A stretch of DNA of 64,000 nt, from NCBI RefSeq assembly GCF_003123745.1, contig NZ_QETB01000004.1, forward strand, positions 310,001 to 374,000, written 5' to 3'. The notes beneath the pieces were generated by a model. The model ran no database searches. It was not told the DNA's origin and saw nothing but the letters and a program-made list of their open reading frames with translations. The position numbers and the translations under genes were made by a program. Source of the stretch: Ancrocorticia populi (GTDB taxonomy: Bacteria; Actinomycetota; Actinomycetes; Actinomycetales; Actinomycetaceae). Shown here piece by piece: positions 25,781-34,490 of the stretch. Position 1 is the first letter of the stretch; each line of letters begins with the position of its first letter.

Positions 25781-26968
25781 TTAGCGGGCGCCCGTCCCAA
25801 AGCCTCGACGCAATCCCGGGTGGAAATAGATACGGGCTACTTGGTACGCGGCTAGTTCTACATACTCCGCGGTACGAGGTGCGATTTCTTTTAACGACGA
25901 CGGCCCCCGACAAATCGTGAACGCCGCCGTCACACCACTGCGCTCAAGATCCTCGGGCGTGACGCCAACCTCGCCGGCGAGCACAACGAGTGGAGTATCA
26001 GCTGACGTGAGCTGGCGGACTCCATAGATCACCTTGCCGTCAATGGATTGGCTATCAAACCGGCCCTCGCCGGTCAGAACCAAATCGGCTTCACCCACAA
26101 TGGCCGTCGCCCCTAACACTTCGGAGACCATCTGCCAGCCCGGCTCGAGTTCCACCGTGAAGAAAGCATGGAGGAGAGCCGCGATGCCTCCTGCGGCGCC
26201 TAATCCCGGGATGTCCTCAGTGGGCTTGCCGCCAGCCGCCTCCGCGGCCCGGGCCAACGTGGCGAGACCTTCATCGAGAACCTCAACGTCCTCTGGCGTT
26301 GCTCCCTTTTGCGGGCCGAACACCGCGGCAGCTCCGTGGGGGCCGGTCAGAGGATTTGTGACGTCCGCGGCGATCTTCCACGTGATCTTGTAGGCTCGCG
26401 GGTCCAAATTGGTGAGGTCGATACGATCGAGCTGACTGAGCGCACCTCCCCCGTCTGGGAGCTCGGCACCCTCGGAATCAAGGAAGCGCATTCCGAGCTG
26501 GCGGAGCATACCCGTACCGCCATCCGTGGTGGCCGATCCCCCAGCGGTCAGGAGGATTTGCTCGGCGCCGTCATCGAGAGCCTTGCGAACGATCTCACCA
26601 ACTCCTCGGGTCGTTGCCTGACGAGGCCGGAGTGGTTTGTCCGATACGGCATCAAGGCCGTTGGCCTGTGCCGCCTTGATCAGGCCGGTCTTCCCATCCG
26701 GCGAAATGCCGTAGCTGGATGTGATTGGCCGCCCGAGGGAGTCGGTTGCTTCGCACTCTCGTGGGCTTGTGCCCCACGCATCGAGTATCGCTTCGAGAGT
26801 CCCCTCGCCCCCGTCCGCAAACGGCAGCTCGTTGACTTGGACTAAAGCACCGGAATCGCTTGCCGCTCGCTCAATACCGCGCCGCATCGCACTTGCGATA
26901 GCCCGCGCGGACAGTGTTCCTTTGAAGGAATCCGGAACCACCACAACATTGTGTACGCCATCATGCAT
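25781..26968 (-). CDS. glxK: Glycerate kinase
   Basis: Phosphorylates D-glycerate with ATP, feeding it into glycolysis (glycerate 2-kinase GlxK/GarK family). About 395 residues, family-typical: N-terminal PDSFKGTLSA, ELPFADGGEGT, LLTAGGSATTDGGTGM and C-terminal LTGEGRFDSQSIDGK. There is no Shine-Dalgarno. A -10-like TAGGCT lies exactly 6 nt before the ATG, so the message is probably leaderless. It forms an operon with the downstream gntP-type permease, now a pseudogene, so any uptake link is lost. Confidence 0.93.
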   Translation of the reverse strand: MHDGVHNVVVVPDSFKGTLSARAIASAMRRGIERAASDSGALVQVNELPFADGGEGTLEAILDAWGTSPRECEATDSLGRPITSSYGISPDGKTGLIKAAQANGLDAVSDKPLRPRQATTRGVGEIVRKALDDGAEQILLTAGGSATTDGGTGMLRQLGMRFLDSEGAELPDGGGALSQLDRIDLTNLDPRAYKITWKIAADVTNPLTGPHGAAAVFGPQKGATPEDVEVLDEGLATLARAAEAAGGKPTEDIPGLGAAGGIAALLHAFFTVELEPGWQMVSEVLGATAIVGEADLVLTGEGRFDSQSIDGKVIYGVRQLTSADTPLVVLAGEVGVTPEDLERSGVTAAFTICRGPSSLKEIAPRTAEYVELAAYQVARIYFHPGLRRGFGTGAR

Positions 26969-27098
26969 GCCACGAGCCTATGTGATGGGGCGGCACGCCG
27001 CCATAGGAATCGCCGCCTTGGCCCGGCCGCGCCCTTCTGCTCACTCGCACTTCGCACGTCCCCGCTCCCCACGTATGCTCGGCCAGATCCCACGCAGG

Positions 27099-27110
27099 TA
27101 GGCTTATCCC
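27099..27110 (+). promoter_or_regulatory. Leaderless promoter -10 of rlmC
   Basis: TAGGCT at 27099-27104 then 6 nt, then ATG, with no Shine-Dalgarno. The same hexamer and spacing stand before glxK and the DUF4921 gene. Confidence 0.5.
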
Positions 27111-28256
27111 ATGCAGTGCGACTATTTCGATGCTGGTGTGTGCCACTCGTGCACATTCATGGGCGAACCCTACGAGGATCAGCTCGCACGCAAGCAGCGC
27201 CAGGTCGCATCGCTCCTGAGCGATTGGCCTGATCTCGTGTGGGAGCCGGCGTTCGGCTCACGGCAGTCCCATTTCCGGAACAAGGCGAAGCTGGTGGTTG
27301 GCGGGACGGCGGACAAACCGACGCTAGGGATCCTCGACTCACACATGCGCGGCGTGGACCTACGCCAGTGTGGCCTGTACGAACCGTGCCTGGCTGCCAG
27401 CTTTGAGACGCTTGCCCAGTTTGTCCAGCGCGCGAGGATCACCCCGTTTGACGTGGCCACCGGCCGTGGCGAGTTGAAGAACATTTTGGCAACGACGTCA
27501 CCCTCCGGCACCCTCATGCTCCGCTTCGTGTTGCGCTCAACCGAGGCCCTCCCCCGAATCCGCAAGAATCTTGGCTGGCTTCAGGAGGAGCTACCGCAGG
27601 CGGCAGTAATAACTGCCAATCTTCTCCCGGAGCGCAAGGCCGTCCCCGAGGGGCGGGAAGAAATCGTGCTGACGGATCAGGACTCCCTACCGATGCAGCT
27701 GGATGACGTCACGCTTTTCTTGCGCCCACAGTCCTTCTTCCAGACGAACACCCCGGTTGCCAAAGCCCTATATGGCCAGGCCCGCGATTGGGTCAACTCT
27801 CTTGCGAACACGGTGGGTATCGCACCCCTTCACATCTGGGATCTGTACTGCGGCGTGGGCGGGTTTGCACTGAACGTCGCCGGTTCGGGACGCGACGTCC
27901 TTGGCGTGGAGATCAGCGAACAGGCAGTGGAAAGCGCAAGGCTCGGTGCGGCCACAGCTCCCGAAAACGCCACAGTACGGTTCATGGTCGGAGACGCGAA
28001 CGCTGCAGCACGCGCGGAGGGGAGCTCGCTTGATATCCTCATCGTTAACCCACCGCGCCGCGGAATCGGTGCGCTGTCAGATTGGATCGAGAAATCGGAC
28101 GCGCGCTGGCTCATATATTCAAGCTGCAACGCGAACACACTCGCGAAAGACCTTACGGCGATGCCGAGTTACCAGCCCCACGCCGCCCGACTCTTCGATA
28201 TGTTCCCTCAAACCTCTCACAGCGAGACCATGGTGCTCGCTCAACGCATGCGGTAA
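27111..28256 (+). CDS. rlmC: 23S rRNA (uracil-C5)-methyltransferase, RlmC-like
   Basis: SAM-dependent enzyme making 5-methyluridine in 23S rRNA, 381 residues. The N-terminal cysteines (CDYFDAGVCHSC) fit the iron-sulfur cluster of RlmC. The Rossmann part has LYCGVGGFALNVA for SAM binding and the catalytic region ends NPPRRGIG ... IYSSCNANTLAKDL, with the nucleophile Cys in YSSCN. No TRAM domain precedes it, which favours RlmC over RlmD/TrmA. Probable leaderless start. It is divergent from glycerate kinase. Confidence 0.9.
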   Translation: MQCDYFDAGVCHSCTFMGEPYEDQLARKQRQVASLLSDWPDLVWEPAFGSRQSHFRNKAKLVVGGTADKPTLGILDSHMRGVDLRQCGLYEPCLAASFETLAQFVQRARITPFDVATGRGELKNILATTSPSGTLMLRFVLRSTEALPRIRKNLGWLQEELPQAAVITANLLPERKAVPEGREEIVLTDQDSLPMQLDDVTLFLRPQSFFQTNTPVAKALYGQARDWVNSLANTVGIAPLHIWDLYCGVGGFALNVAGSGRDVLGVEISEQAVESARLGAATAPENATVRFMVGDANAAARAEGSSLDILIVNPPRRGIGALSDWIEKSDARWLIYSSCNANTLAKDLTAMPSYQPHAARLFDMFPQTSHSETMVLAQRMR

Positions 28257-28286
28257 CACGCTCAACTCTCCAAGCACTCATGCAAC

Positions 28287-28323
28287 AGGGCGGGTGCATC
28301 CCGCATTGGAATGCACCTGCCCT
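28287..28323. terminator. Bidirectional hairpin between rlmC and the symporter
   Basis: A 13-bp stem (AGGGCGGGTGCAT paired with ATGCACCTGCCCT, one G-U wobble), 11-nt loop, followed by TATATTC. It lies between two convergent genes. Confidence 0.7.
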
Positions 28324-28357
28324 TATATTCACGCCAAAAGCCTAGGCCGCTGACGTC

Positions 28358-29854
28358 CTACTTAGGGCACGCCTCCCCGGAGGTATCAATGGAGATAAAT
28401 CCCGTTGCCGCGGGCTCGCGATCAGCCTCCGGCTCCTGCGCTCCGGTCTGAGAGGAGGTTTGGGGTTCGGGGTGGGCAACGTCGTCGCTGGCAAAAAGAC
28501 TCTCAGCCGTAGCCGAATCGTACTGGCCCTGATCCAAAATCCCCTCGCGCTTGGACACGATCACCGGAACCAGCGCCTGGCCGGCAACGTTCACGGCGGT
28601 GCGGCCCATATCGAGGATTGGATCGATCGCAAGCAGGAGGCCAACGCCTTCGAGGGGCAGGCCCAGAGTGGACAGGGTAAGGGTGAGCATCACGACCGCG
28701 CCCGTCATGCCAGCGGTGGCGGTTGAACCGATCACCGAGACGAACGCGATGAGCAGGTAATCGGTGATATCAAGGTTCACCCCGAAGAACTGCGCCACGA
28801 AGATCGCGGAGATAGCGGGGTAAATGGATGCGCAGCCGTCCATCTTGGTGGTAGCGCCCAACGGTACGGCGAATCCGGCATATGAGGATGGGACGCCGAG
28901 GTTACGGCTGGTGACGCGCTCGGTCACGGGCATCGTCCCGATTGAGGAGCGGGAGACGAAACCGAGCTGAATCGCCGGCCAGGCGCCCCGGAAGTAGCGG
29001 CTGACGGACAGGCCGTTGACTCGCAGCAGAATCGGATACACCACGAACAACACGAGCGCTAGCCCGATGTAAACCGCCGCGGCGAACCATGCGAGCGAGG
29101 AGAGCGATCCCCACCCGTAATCCGCGATCGCGTAGCCGATCAGCCCAACGGTGCCCAGCGGCGCCAGCCGAATGATCCACCACAGAACCTTCTGAACAAT
29201 CGCCAGGAGGGAGGCGTTGAATGTCAGGAACGGTTCGGCTTTGCCCCCCACCTTGAGCGCCGCGATGCCGATCGCCAGCGAGATCACGATGATCTGGAGG
29301 ACGTTGGGGCTCAGCGACCCGGTGGCACCCGTGATCAAGCCATCCGCGTCCGTCACGGTCTCCACGCCAACTCCCGTGCCAAGGAAGTTCGCCGGAATGA
29401 TCCCATTGAGGAAGTCCAGCCACGATCCGCTACTCCCCGGATCGGCCGCGGCATCAATCGTCACCCCCGTGTTGGCACCGGGCTTGAGAACAACGCCCAG
29501 CACAATACCTATCACCACAGCAATGAGCGCCGTAATCGCAAACCAAATAAGCGTCTTCGCGGCCAGCCGCGCACCATTGGCCACGCCACGAAGATTCGCA
29601 ACAGACGCCACAACCGCGGTAAACACCAGCGGCGGCACCACGGCCTTCAGCAAGGTGACAAATGCCGTCCCGATCGTATCGAGCGTGGTGGTGAGCCAAT
29701 TGGGCTCTTCAGCACCTTCCGCGCCCACCGGCCCAATCGACAGCGCGAGCCAGCCCAGCAGCACGCCCGCCACCAGACCAATAATCACCTGCACAGAAAA
29801 CGACGGCAGCCTCAGCCGACGCTTCTCTACAGTTTCCTTTGTTTTTTCAGACAT
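28358..29854 (-). CDS. Dicarboxylate/amino-acid:cation symporter (DAACS family)
   Basis: Secondary carrier importing C4-dicarboxylates or glutamate/aspartate/serine with H+ or Na+. 498 residues, eight membrane helices plus two re-entrant loops. Recognisable are the serine-rich FVSRSSIGTMPVT hairpin and the KMDGCASIYPAISAIF and IGSTATAGMTGAVVM regions used for substrate binding. A hydrophilic tail of about 60 residues follows the last helix and is longer than usual. GAAGGAT precedes the ATG. Substrate within the family is not resolved. Confidence 0.9.
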   Translation of the reverse strand: MSEKTKETVEKRRLRLPSFSVQVIIGLVAGVLLGWLALSIGPVGAEGAEEPNWLTTTLDTIGTAFVTLLKAVVPPLVFTAVVASVANLRGVANGARLAAKTLIWFAITALIAVVIGIVLGVVLKPGANTGVTIDAAADPGSSGSWLDFLNGIIPANFLGTGVGVETVTDADGLITGATGSLSPNVLQIIVISLAIGIAALKVGGKAEPFLTFNASLLAIVQKVLWWIIRLAPLGTVGLIGYAIADYGWGSLSSLAWFAAAVYIGLALVLFVVYPILLRVNGLSVSRYFRGAWPAIQLGFVSRSSIGTMPVTERVTSRNLGVPSSYAGFAVPLGATTKMDGCASIYPAISAIFVAQFFGVNLDITDYLLIAFVSVIGSTATAGMTGAVVMLTLTLSTLGLPLEGVGLLLAIDPILDMGRTAVNVAGQALVPVIVSKREGILDQGQYDSATAESLFASDDVAHPEPQTSSQTGAQEPEADREPAATGFISIDTSGEACPK

Positions 29855-30193
29855 GAGTATCCTTCAGTGGATTTTTGTTCGGGACAGCGACGAACGGCAG
29901 TGCTTTCGCGCGTCATTTTCCTAGATCTTGCGCTATCAGCGCGGGTTGGCCGAGTATTGGCCTGAGCGCATCGTCTTTATGCGTTGCGCGGGAGCTTTAT
30001 CGATCCATGCCCGGACAGCGCATCATACACATGCAGGCGGCAGCAGTGACTGCGGCTGGCATGGCCTTGAATGCGCGATTCATGCGGGCTCCTGTAATTC
30101 ATACCGAATGTAGTAACCTACGTGGTTAGTAGGTTACTTAAGAGTAACCCCTAGTGAGTGAGGGTGCAAGGTGCGGCGCGATAAACTCGTGGA
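29855..30193. other. Divergent intergenic region, symporter / methyltransferase
   Basis: About 340 bp without a credible gene. The left two thirds show no distinct signal. The right end holds overlapping inverted repeats (30112-30149) and the -10 element of the methyltransferase gene. Confidence 0.4.
30112..30149. promoter_or_regulatory. Triple inverted-repeat element
   Basis: AGTAACCTAC (30112-30121), 7 nt, GTAGGTTACT (30129-30138), 4 nt, AGTAACC (30143-30149). The middle arm can pair with either neighbour. It sits 45-80 bp before the methyltransferase start and upstream of the divergent symporter. Candidate double operator, or mutually exclusive RNA stems if transcribed. Confidence 0.45.
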
Positions 30194-31747
30194 ATGACTT
30201 CACCGCAAGAATCGCCCTCGCTGTTGCTCGATGATGTACTGATCGGCAGGCTCCGCGCCGATCTCGCGGCGGCTGGCTGGAGCGCCTCGGCAATTGAGGG
30301 GATGCTTTCTCCCATGGCACGGGCTGCGCTGGACCGGGATCAGTTTGTGCCTGCCGCGATGGAGCTGGAAAGCAACGCTGCACCAGCCGCCGTGCTGACC
30401 CGCCTTTTCGTGCTGGGAGAAGCCGTGGAGCGTTCCGAAGCCGATTCGGCACTGCCGCAACTAACGGTGGCAGGAGCCGTAGCGTTGGGCCTAATACGGG
30501 AATCCGCGGCAACTGAGGCCGCCCCCATCCGAGCGACAGTAAGCTTGCGCCCACACGACGAATGGTGGGTGGCTTCCGACCTCACCCAAGTTCAGACCGG
30601 GCGGGCCCCGCGCGAGGATTACGTTCTTGGGATCGCATCGGCCTCCGCAAATCTTGAGAGCTTGACGCTCAGGGATTCCGTGGATAGCGCGCTGGACCTT
30701 GGCTGCGGCTGCGGCATCCTTTCGTTGGGGCTAACGCGGCACGCAGATCGGGTGGTGGCCACTGATATCTCCGAGCGAGCCTGCGCCTTCACCCGCTTCA
30801 ACGCACTGCTCAACGAGGCGCCAATTGACGTTCGTCAAGGTAGTTTCTTTGAGCCGGTGGCTGGCGAACGCTTTGACCTTATCACCACGAACCCCCCGTT
30901 CGTCATTACTCCGCGGGCCGCCCGCAGCACGGGTGTCTTGGAGTATCGGGACGGCGGGATGGATCGTGACCAGCTGATCCCATGGATTATCCGTGAGAGT
31001 ATTGGCCACCTAGCGCCGGGCGGAACTTTGCAGATGCTCGCGAACTGGGAGGTGAAGGGCGAAGAATCCGACTGGGCCGCTCGGCCGAGCGAGTGGATCA
31101 AGCGCGCGGTCGAGCCCGCGGTGGAAACTGGGCAAAGCGTGAACGCCTGGCTTGTCCAACGCGATCTTCTGGACATCTCTCAGTATGCAGAATGGTGGAT
31201 CCGCGATGGTCTTGGAGCGCAGGTGACACCCGCCGAGTGGCGGGCCGAGTATCGGAGGTGGATCGAGGACTTCACGTTTGCCGGAACGCGGTTTGTAGGG
31301 CTTGGATCTCTTGCGATCCGCGTGGGTAGTAACACGGCGTCTTCCGGTGCTACCAGCACCCTCAACCTGTGCTGCGAATATCTTCCTGAGGGCAAAGCAG
31401 CGGACGCCTTCGCCGTCCAAACGGCCCTAGATAATCTGGCCGTTCCCGAGGATTGGGAATCACAGCCATTCCTATGCGCGCCCGACGTTCGCGAAGTTCG
31501 CTATTTCGTACCCGGCAGCGGAAATCCCGAACTCATCCGAATAACACAAGGCCGAGCCGGAGGCCGCGAGCGCTCCGTCACCTCCGCGGTGGCCGCCCTC
31601 ATCGGAGTGTCCGACGGGGAGATTGCCCCCGCGCAGGTCATTCCCGCGATCGCCCAGCTTTTGGAGCAAGACGAGGAATCGGTGCGCGCAGAGATTGCGG
31701 GCGCGCTCCCTGAGCTCCTCCGCTCCGGCGTGCTGGTGTTGGTTTAG
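30194..31747 (+). CDS. Class I SAM-dependent methyltransferase (N5-glutamine/RsmC-like fold)
   Basis: 517-residue protein seen in actinobacteria with an N-terminal helical domain (about 1-110), a central Rossmann methyltransferase and a C-terminal winged-type domain. SAM motif: DLGCGCGIL. Catalytic-loop motif NPPF (TTNPPFVI), typical of enzymes methylating glutamine side chains or exocyclic base amines. The acceptor (ribosomal protein, release factor or rRNA) is unknown. No ribosome site, but TAAACT lies 6 nt before the ATG, indicating a leaderless transcript. Confidence 0.82.
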   Translation: MTSPQESPSLLLDDVLIGRLRADLAAAGWSASAIEGMLSPMARAALDRDQFVPAAMELESNAAPAAVLTRLFVLGEAVERSEADSALPQLTVAGAVALGLIRESAATEAAPIRATVSLRPHDEWWVASDLTQVQTGRAPREDYVLGIASASANLESLTLRDSVDSALDLGCGCGILSLGLTRHADRVVATDISERACAFTRFNALLNEAPIDVRQGSFFEPVAGERFDLITTNPPFVITPRAARSTGVLEYRDGGMDRDQLIPWIIRESIGHLAPGGTLQMLANWEVKGEESDWAARPSEWIKRAVEPAVETGQSVNAWLVQRDLLDISQYAEWWIRDGLGAQVTPAEWRAEYRRWIEDFTFAGTRFVGLGSLAIRVGSNTASSGATSTLNLCCEYLPEGKAADAFAVQTALDNLAVPEDWESQPFLCAPDVREVRYFVPGSGNPELIRITQGRAGGRERSVTSAVAALIGVSDGEIAPAQVIPAIAQLLEQDEESVRAEIAGALPELLRSGVLVLV

Positions 31748-31771
31748 GGGTTCGTCGTCGTCGGAAAAAAA

Positions 31772-32335
31772 CTAGTCCGGAAAAACGGACTCAAGAATCG
31801 GCTCTAAACGGGCCACCGCCTCTTCTTTCGAAACGCGGCCGTCCTGCTCAAGCCACCAGCGGCCGATCTGCCCAATCCCACCGAGCAGGAACTCCGCCAG
31901 AATCTCCGGATCGCCGGTCATGAGGTAGCCCGCTTCTTGGTAACCCTCAAGACTCTCCTGGAGCTGCTGTACGAGATCCTCAGGGCCTAGGTTCGTGAGA
32001 AGAAAGGCAACGTTGGACGTGCGCAGATTCTTGACGGTTGGCGCATTGGACTCAAGGAATGTGAGGGCTGTGCTGAGCAGAGATGTAAAGAAAACTACCG
32101 GCCCGTCATCGGCTGTTTGCTCCTGAAGCACGGCCGTCCGCTTCCTCCGAATCGTCTGGATCACGAAATCGAGGAAGGCGTACTTATCCGCGAAATGATT
32201 GTAGAAGGTGGCACGGCGGATCCGCGCGCGCTCGCACAGCTCATGCACAGTGATGTCCTCGAACGGCTTCTGCGAAAGTAGCTCCGTGAACGCGTTGAAT
32301 AGCGCGTCGTACGTTTTTTGGGTTCGAAGATCCAC
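31772..32335 (-). CDS. TetR/AcrR-family repressor
   Basis: One-component regulator, probably controlling the divergent ABC efflux genes. 187 residues from the GTG chosen here. N-terminal HTH: ITVHELCERARIRRATFYNHF; the remainder is the helical ligand domain ending ESVFPD. The GTG at 32335 places VDLRTQKT directly before the HTH as in relatives; an in-frame ATG at 32371 would add 12 unconserved residues. The 210-bp gap to the ABC genes contains two inverted repeats suited to TetR dimers. Confidence 0.85.
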   Translation of the reverse strand: MDLRTQKTYDALFNAFTELLSQKPFEDITVHELCERARIRRATFYNHFADKYAFLDFVIQTIRRKRTAVLQEQTADDGPVVFFTSLLSTALTFLESNAPTVKNLRTSNVAFLLTNLGPEDLVQQLQESLEGYQEAGYLMTGDPEILAEFLLGGIGQIGRWWLEQDGRVSKEEAVARLEPILESVFPD

Positions 32336-32394
32336 TGTATCTCTCTCATAATTCCAAGGCGTTGTGACCAACAGCGGCCCACGCCATTACTATA

Positions 32395-32450
32395 CGTGTT
32401 TCCGGACACGGGCCCTTGCGAACGGGGTCCCCGCTCACTATTGTATGAAG
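32395..32450. promoter_or_regulatory. Candidate TetR operators before the ABC efflux operon
   Basis: CGTGTTTCCGGACACG (32395-32410; CGTGT/ACACG arms around TCCGGA), and TGTATG-AAGC-CGTACA near 32434-32449 with one mismatch. Both lie in the divergent promoter region between the repressor and its presumed targets. Confidence 0.4.
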
Positions 32451-32545
32451 CCGTACATATGTCAATTAATTATCAACTGTTCGGTTATTGAGGCGGCGCG
32501 AACCAGCCGTCGATTCCTCCGAAACAAACGAGAGCGGGGTGTTCA

Positions 32546-33508
32546 ATGGACTTAATTGAAGTTGAGAACCTGACCAAAGATTACGGCCACGGCCGAGGCG
32601 TCTTTGACGTTGATTTTGGCGTGCGGGAAGGCGAAGTCTTCGGATTCCTTGGGCCAAACGGAGCGGGCAAAACAACAACAATTCGCCACATCATGGGCTT
32701 TTCGCGGCCGCAGAAGGGAACTGCCAAGGTTCTCGGTAAGTCGAGCTGGAGCTCCTACTACGAGAACCAGAAGGATATCGGATATCTGCCAGGGGAAATC
32801 GCCCTTCCCGAAAACCTCACGGGAACCGAGTTCATCCAAATGATGGCTGACCTGCGGGGCATGAAAGATATGACCTACACCGAAGGACTCATAGACCGGT
32901 TTGAGCTAGAACCTCGCGGTGGACTCAAGCGTATGAGCCTCGGGATAAAGCGGAAGCTCGCGGTGGTGACCGCTTTCATGCACGATCCTCGAATCCTCGT
33001 ACTAGACGAACCCACGAGCGGTCTGGATCCCGTAATGCAAGAAACCTTCATTGAGTTCGTCCAAGAAGAGAAGGCCCGTGGGAAAACCATCCTGCTCTCG
33101 TCTCACATCTTCACAGAGGTTGATGCCACGTGTGATCGCATCGCCATCATTAAAGATGGCCGCCTCGTCTCAACGTTCGTGGCCGATGACCTACGGCATA
33201 ACGAAAACAAGACGTTCAAGATCGAGTTCACGGATCCGGAGGGCCTCGCGCGATTCCGGGACGCTGTGCCGCAGGTGGAAGCCAACGAAGGAGCGGCCCC
33301 CGGGCCAGATGCTATCGAAGGCTTCGGGATTTCCTCGGTTAAGCGCCATTACAACCAGGCCAAGGTGGTGGCCAACGATGCCGCCGTCAACGATTTGATC
33401 CGCACACTGACGGATTATGATCTCAAGTTCTTCAGCGAAGTCCCCTTCACGCTCGAGGACTATTTCATGAAGTTCTATGACAGGGAGGCGGAAGATGCCA
33501 CTAATTAG
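32546..33508 (+). CDS. ABC transporter ATP-binding protein (ABC-2 efflux system), subunit 1
   Basis: ATPase of an export system, 320 residues. Walker A GPNGAGKTT, Q-loop region, a divergent signature (MSLGIKRKLA), Walker B ILVLDEPTSGLDP and switch His in LLSSHIF. The C-terminal 90 residues form the accessory domain common in drug or bacteriocin exporters. The next ATPase overlaps its last codons by 14 nt, so the genes are translationally coupled. Confidence 0.93.
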   Translation: MDLIEVENLTKDYGHGRGVFDVDFGVREGEVFGFLGPNGAGKTTTIRHIMGFSRPQKGTAKVLGKSSWSSYYENQKDIGYLPGEIALPENLTGTEFIQMMADLRGMKDMTYTEGLIDRFELEPRGGLKRMSLGIKRKLAVVTAFMHDPRILVLDEPTSGLDPVMQETFIEFVQEEKARGKTILLSSHIFTEVDATCDRIAIIKDGRLVSTFVADDLRHNENKTFKIEFTDPEGLARFRDAVPQVEANEGAAPGPDAIEGFGISSVKRHYNQAKVVANDAAVNDLIRTLTDYDLKFFSEVPFTLEDYFMKFYDREAEDATN

Positions 33509-34490
33509 TGTCGATTCCGTAACGAAGGACTACGGCCACGGCCGCGGCAATTTCGACGTGAAGTTGGACGTGGACGAAGGCGAAGTGTTCGGATTCGTAG
33601 GCGTTAATGGGGCGGGTAAAACCACTCTTATCCGCCAGATGATGGGATTCCTCAAGTCCGATTCTGGCTCGATCACGATTGAAGGGCGAGACGCCTGGGG
33701 CGAATCTTCAGTTATCAAACGCCATGTTGGCTATGTTCCCGGTGAGATAGCGTTTCCCGATTCTCCAACCGGTACCGCCTTCCTCAAGAAGCAGGCAGAT
33801 CTCCTCAATTTGAAGGATATGAGCCGCGCCGATGAGATCACCAAGCTCCTTCAACTTGATCCGACGGCCAATCTCAAACGCATGAGTAAGGGAATGAAGC
33901 AGAAAACCGCCATCGTGGCGGCCTTCATGGCTTCTCCATCCATTCTTCTCCTTGACGAGCCCACCACCGGCCTTGATCCACTCATGCGCCGTGACTTCAT
34001 CGATCTCATCGCCGAAGAAAAGGCCAAAGGCACTACCGTCTTCATGTCCAGCCACATGTTCGAAGAAGTAGAGGAATGCTGCGACCGTGTGGCCTTCATT
34101 CGCGACGGCTCCATTATGGATATCAAACGGACCGTGGAGATCGCGCACAACACCAACAAGTTGTATAAAGCGGAGTTCTCAACCGCCTCCGATTACGAGC
34201 GCTTCACCTCGCAAGTTCCAGCGAGTAGAGATGCGGAGGGGACGCAACAAACTCAATCTGGTGACCAGCCTGGCACCAAAGCACGGCAGCTTCAGGCCCA
34301 GCAGGGGGCCCTGTACATCGAACAGTTACGCCCAGACCAGAATCAAGCCTTCATTCGCGTCCACGACAACGCGATCAACCAATTTATGGCGGCGCTGGGC
34401 ACCGTTAACGTCAAGTTCATAACAGAGGTCAAATACTCGCTCGAGCAGTACTTCAAAGACCTCAACACCGAGGAAAACAATGTTCAGTAG
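33495..34490 (+). CDS. ABC transporter ATP-binding protein (ABC-2 efflux system), subunit 2
   Basis: Second ATPase, paralogous to the first (both begin with DYGHGRG after the first strand), 331 residues from the ATG chosen for its GGAGG 6 nt upstream. Walker A GVNGAGKTT, signature MSKGMKQKTA, Walker B ILLLDEPTTGLDP, switch His in FMSSHMF. The C-terminal domain contains a Gln/Ser-rich stretch not present in subunit 1. Two distinct ATPases with one permease suggest a heterodimeric ATPase pair. It overlaps the permease gene by 11 nt. Confidence 0.93.
   Translation: MPLISVDSVTKDYGHGRGNFDVKLDVDEGEVFGFVGVNGAGKTTLIRQMMGFLKSDSGSITIEGRDAWGESSVIKRHVGYVPGEIAFPDSPTGTAFLKKQADLLNLKDMSRADEITKLLQLDPTANLKRMSKGMKQKTAIVAAFMASPSILLLDEPTTGLDPLMRRDFIDLIAEEKAKGTTVFMSSHMFEEVEECCDRVAFIRDGSIMDIKRTVEIAHNTNKLYKAEFSTASDYERFTSQVPASRDAEGTQQTQSGDQPGTKARQLQAQQGALYIEQLRPDQNQAFIRVHDNAINQFMAALGTVNVKFITEVKYSLEQYFKDLNTEENNVQ

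Noticed and set aside
25245-25913. Intact short GntP-like protein
   Set aside because: The true start is at 25745 and the frame ends just after a break in a conserved motif; both halves belong to one pseudogene.
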